This document shows, piece after piece, positions 60,695 through 64,000 of a stretch of 64,000 nt of DNA. Below the pieces are notes generated by a model that saw only the letters and a program-made list of their open reading frames with translations, did not search any database and was not told the DNA's origin. Positions within the stretch are counted from its first letter, which is position 1, and each line of letters starts with the position of its first letter. The translations under genes were made by a program, and so were the position numbers. The stretch is from Clostridiales bacterium (GTDB taxonomy: Bacteria; Bacillota_A; Clostridia; Oscillospirales; Oscillospiraceae). The DNA lies in contig JAAVHY010000035.1 in the NCBI GenBank assembly GCA_014799485.1, forward strand, positions 1 through 64,000. Direction: 5' to 3'.

Positions 60695-61288
60695 TTGATT
60701 CAGCAGTTTGTCCAGCTCGTCCGGGGTATACAGCGCGTTCAGCGCCGCCAGCAGGGCCTTGGCGCTCATGTGCTCAGGCAGCTCCAGTTTTTGCAGAAGG
60801 GCGGCCCGCCGCCGGGCCGCGTCAGGTGTGCCGGACAATCCCAGCGCAAACAGATCCGCCGGGGTCAGATTTCCTTGCTCCCGCGCCGGGGCCTCCCCGT
60901 CCAGCACCGTGGCCCCGGCCCGGAGGATGGCGTTTCGCAGTACGTCCGGGGGCATCCCCTCCACCCCCAGCTTGCCCTCCTTGCCGGGGGCGCGCTTGCG
61001 GCGCTCCTTGCCGTACACGTCGGGGACGTAGGCGTGCTTGAGCTGTTCCTTGGGGATGGCCCCTTTCAGGTAATTGCGGATGACGAACCCCGCCCCGTCC
61101 GGGTCGGTGAGGACGATGAGCCCCCGCTTTGCCGCCAGCTTCCGCAAAAGGGCCAACCGCTCCCCGTCCTTGAACACGCCGAACCCGGCGGTGTCCAGGA
61201 TCAGGGTGTCCACCACCCCGGCCAGGGCGGACTTGTCGTACCGGCCCTCTACTACAATGGCCTCTTGAATACGCAGCGGGACGCTCAT
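60692..61288 (-). CDS. rnmV: RNase M5-like Toprim protein
   Basis: A 198-residue protein with an N-terminal Toprim domain: VVEGRYDK (catalytic Glu), TAGFGVF and TDPDGAG (DxD), then a C-terminal DUF4093-like part. RNase M5 matures 5S rRNA in Firmicutes. ATG 61288 overlaps the holA stop by 4 bp (ATGA). The frame continues far upstream antisense-free through holA, but conservation starts here. Confidence 0.88.
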   Translation of the reverse strand: MSVPLRIQEAIVVEGRYDKSALAGVVDTLILDTAGFGVFKDGERLALLRKLAAKRGLIVLTDPDGAGFVIRNYLKGAIPKEQLKHAYVPDVYGKERRKRAPGKEGKLGVEGMPPDVLRNAILRAGATVLDGEAPAREQGNLTPADLFALGLSGTPDAARRRAALLQKLELPEHMSAKALLAALNALYTPDELDKLLNQ

Positions 61289-62340
61289 ACCGTTGCCCTC
61301 CGGCCGGAGGCCAGCTCCATCAGCAGGGCGGTGAGCACCTCGTTCTCCTGACCGTAGGAGGATTTCAGGACGATGTCCGTCTCGGCGCACCGGCGCACGG
61401 CGTACCGGCACCAGGGCAGGGAGAACCGCCGGGCGGCGTCCATCAGCTTGTCCGCCGGGTAGGCGGACTTCATCCCCCACAGCTCCATGAACTCCTCCCG
61501 GCCCTTCCCCGCGTCCAGGTACAGCCGGGCGGTGTACAGCTGGCGGAAGTACTTGCCCATGGCGGCCAGGATCATGATGGGGGCCTGCTGGCTGTGGAGC
61601 AGGTCGGCCAGCACCGACGCGGCCTTGTCGAAGTCCTTGCGGGCCATGGCGTCCGTCATCTGGAACACCACCGCGTCCAGCTTGGGGATGACCACCGCGT
61701 CCATGTCCGCCCGGGTGACCCTGGGGTGGCCGGCGTAGGCGGTCAGCTTGCCGATCTCGGAGGCCAGGTCGTGCATCAGGTCGCCCACCAGGAAAATGAG
61801 GTAACGGGCGTCCTCGGTGTCCACGCTCTTGCCCGCCTTTTTGAACTGGCGGCAGATCCAGTCGGTGAGGTCCCCCTGCTCCTGGCGCTGGAAGTTCACC
61901 ACCGCCCCCTCTTTTTTCAGCAGGGCGGCCAGCTTGGACCGCCCGTCCGCCTTGTAGGGCAGCAGGTCGTACACGAACACCAGGCAGCAGTAGTCCGGCA
62001 GGGCCTCCAGGACGGACAACAGCTTCTCCTTCCCCTTGTCCCCCTGGGCGAACAGGTCGAAGTCGGTGACGGCCACCAGGGTGCGTTCGCTCATCATGGG
62101 CAGGCAGTCCACCGCCTGCTCGATCCAGTCCACCGAGCAGTCCTTCCCCCGGGCGGTGTGGAGGTTGAAGTCCTCCAGCCCATCGGGCAGGATGGCCCGC
62201 TTCAGCTGGCCCAGGTAGTAGTCCCGGAGGAACGCCTCCTCCCCGTGGAAGACATACAGCTTTTTCGGCGCGCCCTCTTTCAAGGCCCGCTTCAGCTCCC
62301 GCATGGCGGTGTTGTCCACTTTATCCCGTTTCGGCGGCAT
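61285..62340 (-). CDS. holA: DNA polymerase III subunit delta
   Basis: A 351-residue HolA: KKLYVFHGEEAFLRDYYLGQ near the start (the sensor-less P-loop region of delta), then SERTLVAVTDFDLF and a helical C-terminal collar domain with FRQLYTARLYLDAG. Delta opens the beta clamp within the clamp loader. ATG 62340 follows AAAGGGGG; the upstream TTG at 62364 is less likely. Confidence 0.92.
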   Translation of the reverse strand: MPPKRDKVDNTAMRELKRALKEGAPKKLYVFHGEEAFLRDYYLGQLKRAILPDGLEDFNLHTARGKDCSVDWIEQAVDCLPMMSERTLVAVTDFDLFAQGDKGKEKLLSVLEALPDYCCLVFVYDLLPYKADGRSKLAALLKKEGAVVNFQRQEQGDLTDWICRQFKKAGKSVDTEDARYLIFLVGDLMHDLASEIGKLTAYAGHPRVTRADMDAVVIPKLDAVVFQMTDAMARKDFDKAASVLADLLHSQQAPIMILAAMGKYFRQLYTARLYLDAGKGREEFMELWGMKSAYPADKLMDAARRFSLPWCRYAVRRCAETDIVLKSSYGQENEVLTALLMELASGRRATV

Positions 62341-62382
62341 GGACGCCGCCCCCTTTCTCAGCAAGTATACAAGCGGTTTCTT

Positions 62383-64000
62383 CTAATATACCCCCACCCG
62401 GTCCCCTTGAACCCGCACGGTGACGGTCCCCTCCTGGTCGGTGCGGTGGATCTCCGCGCCCAGCGCCTCCAGCCGCTCCAGCGTCTCGTCCGCCGGGTGG
62501 CCGTAGGAGTTGTTGGCCCCGGCGGAGATCACGGCAAGCTCCGGGGCCGCGGCGCGGAGAAACTCCTCACAGCTGGAGTTTTTGGAACCGTGATGACCCA
62601 CGATCAGAAGCTCAATGTCGGGGATAGGGCAGTACTTCACCAGCATCTTCTCCACGAATGCGTCCGCGTCCCCGGTGATCAGCACGTCAAAATCCTGATA
62701 ACCGCACAGGGCAAACAGCCCGGATTCGTTGGACGTGCCCCCGCCCAGGGGCGGGAACAGGGTGAGGGCCGATTTGCCCAGGGCCAGCTCCAACCTGTCG
62801 TCCACCAGGATGACTTCCGCGCCCTCTGCTTCCGCCAGTTCCAGCAAATACGCGGCGTCCTCGGGGTCTGTATCGCCCCCGGGGATGGCCACCTTGTCCA
62901 CCTGCATACGGTAAAATAACTGCTCCACCCCGTTGAAGTGGTCGCTGTCAAAGTGGGTGAGTACCAACATGTCCAGCCGGACGCGGCCCATAGCCGCGAA
63001 GTAGTCGGCGGCGATGTCCCCGGCGCCGCGGGAGCCGTCCCCGCCGCAGTCCACCAGCGCCGCCTGCCCGCCGGACAGCAGGGCGGTGGACGACCCCTGG
63101 CCCACGTCCAGGGCGGTCACGGTGAGATCGGCGGTCTCCGCTTCCATCCGGCCAAACCCGATGGCGGCGCACAGCAGGGCCAGCAGGACGCATACCAAAA
63201 CCAACGGCCGCTTGGGTCGTTCTGCCCCCAGGAACGCCGCGCCCAGGATGAGATAGACCGCCGCCAGCCAAATCACGCAGTACCGGCTGTCCGTGCTCAG
63301 CGAGGCGAAGGGGAACTTGCCCAGCAGCAGCGCCGCCCACCGGGCATAGTGCCCCAGCAGTCCGGCGGCAGTCCCCAAAAGGGCGGCGGGGCCGGGGAGG
63401 AAAATCGCAAGCGTCCCCAATACCAGGGCGCACATCATCAGCAGGCTCAGCGCCCACAGCGCCAGCACATTGGATACCGGGGATAACAGCACAATCTGCC
63501 CGAAATACAGCGCAATCAGCGGCACGGTGAACAGCATGGCCCCCAGGGAGGTGGACACACTGACGGCCACCGTGCGAACCGCTTTCCACAGGGCCAGCCG
63601 GAACCCCTTCTCGGGCCGCAGGGGCTTCAAGGGTTCGCACATCCACCGGCGCAGGGGCTCGGACACCAGCAGGATACCCGCCACCGAGGCGAAGGACAAT
63701 TGCAGGCCCACGCTGGCGGCGGCAAAGGGGTTCTGGATCAGCAGCACCAGCAGGGCAAGGCCCAGGGCGGAGGGCCCGTCCTCCTCCCGCTGGGCAATGG
63801 GCGCGAACAGCAGGGCGCACTGCATGATGACCGCCCGGAATGCCGACGGGGTGCCCCCCGCCATGAGGGCGTAGAACACCAGCAACGGAATCATGGCCAG
63901 CGCCGCATTCCGCCGCCGCCCGCACAGGAACAGCGCCATCTGCACCAGGAAGGAGATGTGGAACCCGGACACCACCGCGGCGTGCATCAGTCCCGCCCGG
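62383..64000 (-). CDS. comEC: ComEC/Rec2 competence channel protein (5' truncated by the window)
   Basis: 539 codons before the window edge. The visible start lies in the Competence domain: MHAAVVSGFHISFLVQ corresponds to the HLLAVSGLH motif. About nine spans follow, then a C-terminal metallo-beta-lactamase-like domain: ALDVGQGSSTALLSGG, LTHFDSDHFNG, and VGHHGSKNSS. ComEC forms the inner-membrane channel for single-stranded DNA uptake. The N-terminal OB domain lies outside. It is followed by holA with a 42-bp gap, a common order in Firmicutes. Confidence 0.94.
   Translation of the reverse strand, partial: RAGLMHAAVVSGFHISFLVQMALFLCGRRRNAALAMIPLLVFYALMAGGTPSAFRAVIMQCALLFAPIAQREEDGPSALGLALLVLLIQNPFAAASVGLQLSFASVAGILLVSEPLRRWMCEPLKPLRPEKGFRLALWKAVRTVAVSVSTSLGAMLFTVPLIALYFGQIVLLSPVSNVLALWALSLLMMCALVLGTLAIFLPGPAALLGTAAGLLGHYARWAALLLGKFPFASLSTDSRYCVIWLAAVYLILGAAFLGAERPKRPLVLVCVLLALLCAAIGFGRMEAETADLTVTALDVGQGSSTALLSGGQAALVDCGGDGSRGAGDIAADYFAAMGRVRLDMLVLTHFDSDHFNGVEQLFYRMQVDKVAIPGGDTDPEDAAYLLELAEAEGAEVILVDDRLELALGKSALTLFPPLGGGTSNESGLFALCGYQDFDVLITGDADAFVEKMLVKYCPIPDIELLIVGHHGSKNSSCEEFLRAAAPELAVISAGANNSYGHPADETLERLEALGAEIHRTDQEGTVTVRVQGDRVGVY

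Noticed and set aside
61285..61480. RNase M5-like gene starting at 61480
   Set aside because: The extra N-terminal part is antisense-like low complexity inside holA; ATG 61288 overlaps the holA stop in the usual ATGA manner and begins the Toprim domain.

Overview
The window looks like a chromosomal segment of a GC-rich, spore-forming member of the Clostridia, most like the gut Oscillospiraceae (Flavonifractor, Lawsonibacter or Intestinimonas type). This is inferred from gene content and codon bias. SpoIIID, a YabM/YabN/YabO-like cluster and AddAB indicate a Firmicute, most core genes have strongly G/C-biased third positions, and S-layer-homology (SLH) proteins point to a Gram-positive style envelope. 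No phage, integrase, transposase or CRISPR array is visible.

Layout. 1-6.2 kb: the end of an SLH protein, two G3E (CobW-type) GTPases, a PdaB-like polysaccharide deacetylase, an Sfp-type phosphopantetheinyl transferase, and on the minus strand an SLH-transglutaminase protein whose 3' end repeats the first gene in inverted orientation. 6.2-12.7 kb (minus): a TVP38-like membrane protein, rpsF-ssb-rpsR, and a MoxR/DUF58/transglutaminase operon. 12.8-14.2 kb: an AT-rich islet with an XRE regulator divergent from small coiled-coil and membrane proteins. 14.2-15.7 kb (minus): infC-rpmI-rplT with an attenuator-like leader and an apparent ATA start for infC. 15.7-26.2 kb (plus): an AT-rich GNAT gene, addB-addA, rpmE, a flavin reductase, a hydrolase and hflX. 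26.2-36 kb: trmO and an HD protein, an orphan 255-residue protein, a cysteine-desulfurase-like enzyme, a MATE exporter, spoIIID, an XpaC-like protein, an AT-rich glycosyltransferase, typA and tRNA-Arg(CCT).

36-43.7 kb holds a sialic-acid (N-acetylneuraminate) catabolic locus: AGE epimerase, a binding-protein ABC transporter, YhcH and NanA on the minus strand, divergent from an SGNH esterase and a YesL-like protein. 43.7-45.6 kb carries a surface beta-helix protein behind a leader of about 365 nt that contains two tandem c-di-GMP-I (GEMM) riboswitches with a terminator between them; this is the most striking regulatory feature. 45.6-51.9 kb (plus): purine nucleoside phosphorylase, an MTA/SAH deaminase, then a SpoVB/YabM-like flippase, MazG (YabN), HU and RqcP (YabO), followed by a DUF4430 protein and an ECF S component. 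52-56 kb (minus): an ATP-grasp protein, a methionine synthase reactivation domain protein and a B12-dependent methionine synthase, translationally coupled. 56-60.6 kb (plus): bioY under a BirA-like operator, a PMT-family glycosyltransferase with an inserted discoidin-like segment, a PHP phosphatase and rpiB. 60.7-64 kb (minus): RNase M5-like protein, holA and a truncated comEC.

Three AT-rich patches (12.8-14.2, 15.7-16.2 and 33.0-33.9 kb) differ from their surroundings and are the likeliest recent acquisitions. Long open frames antisense to GC-rich genes were treated as shadows and left out. Start codons were often moved to an internal ATG with a better ribosome-binding site; each case is stated.
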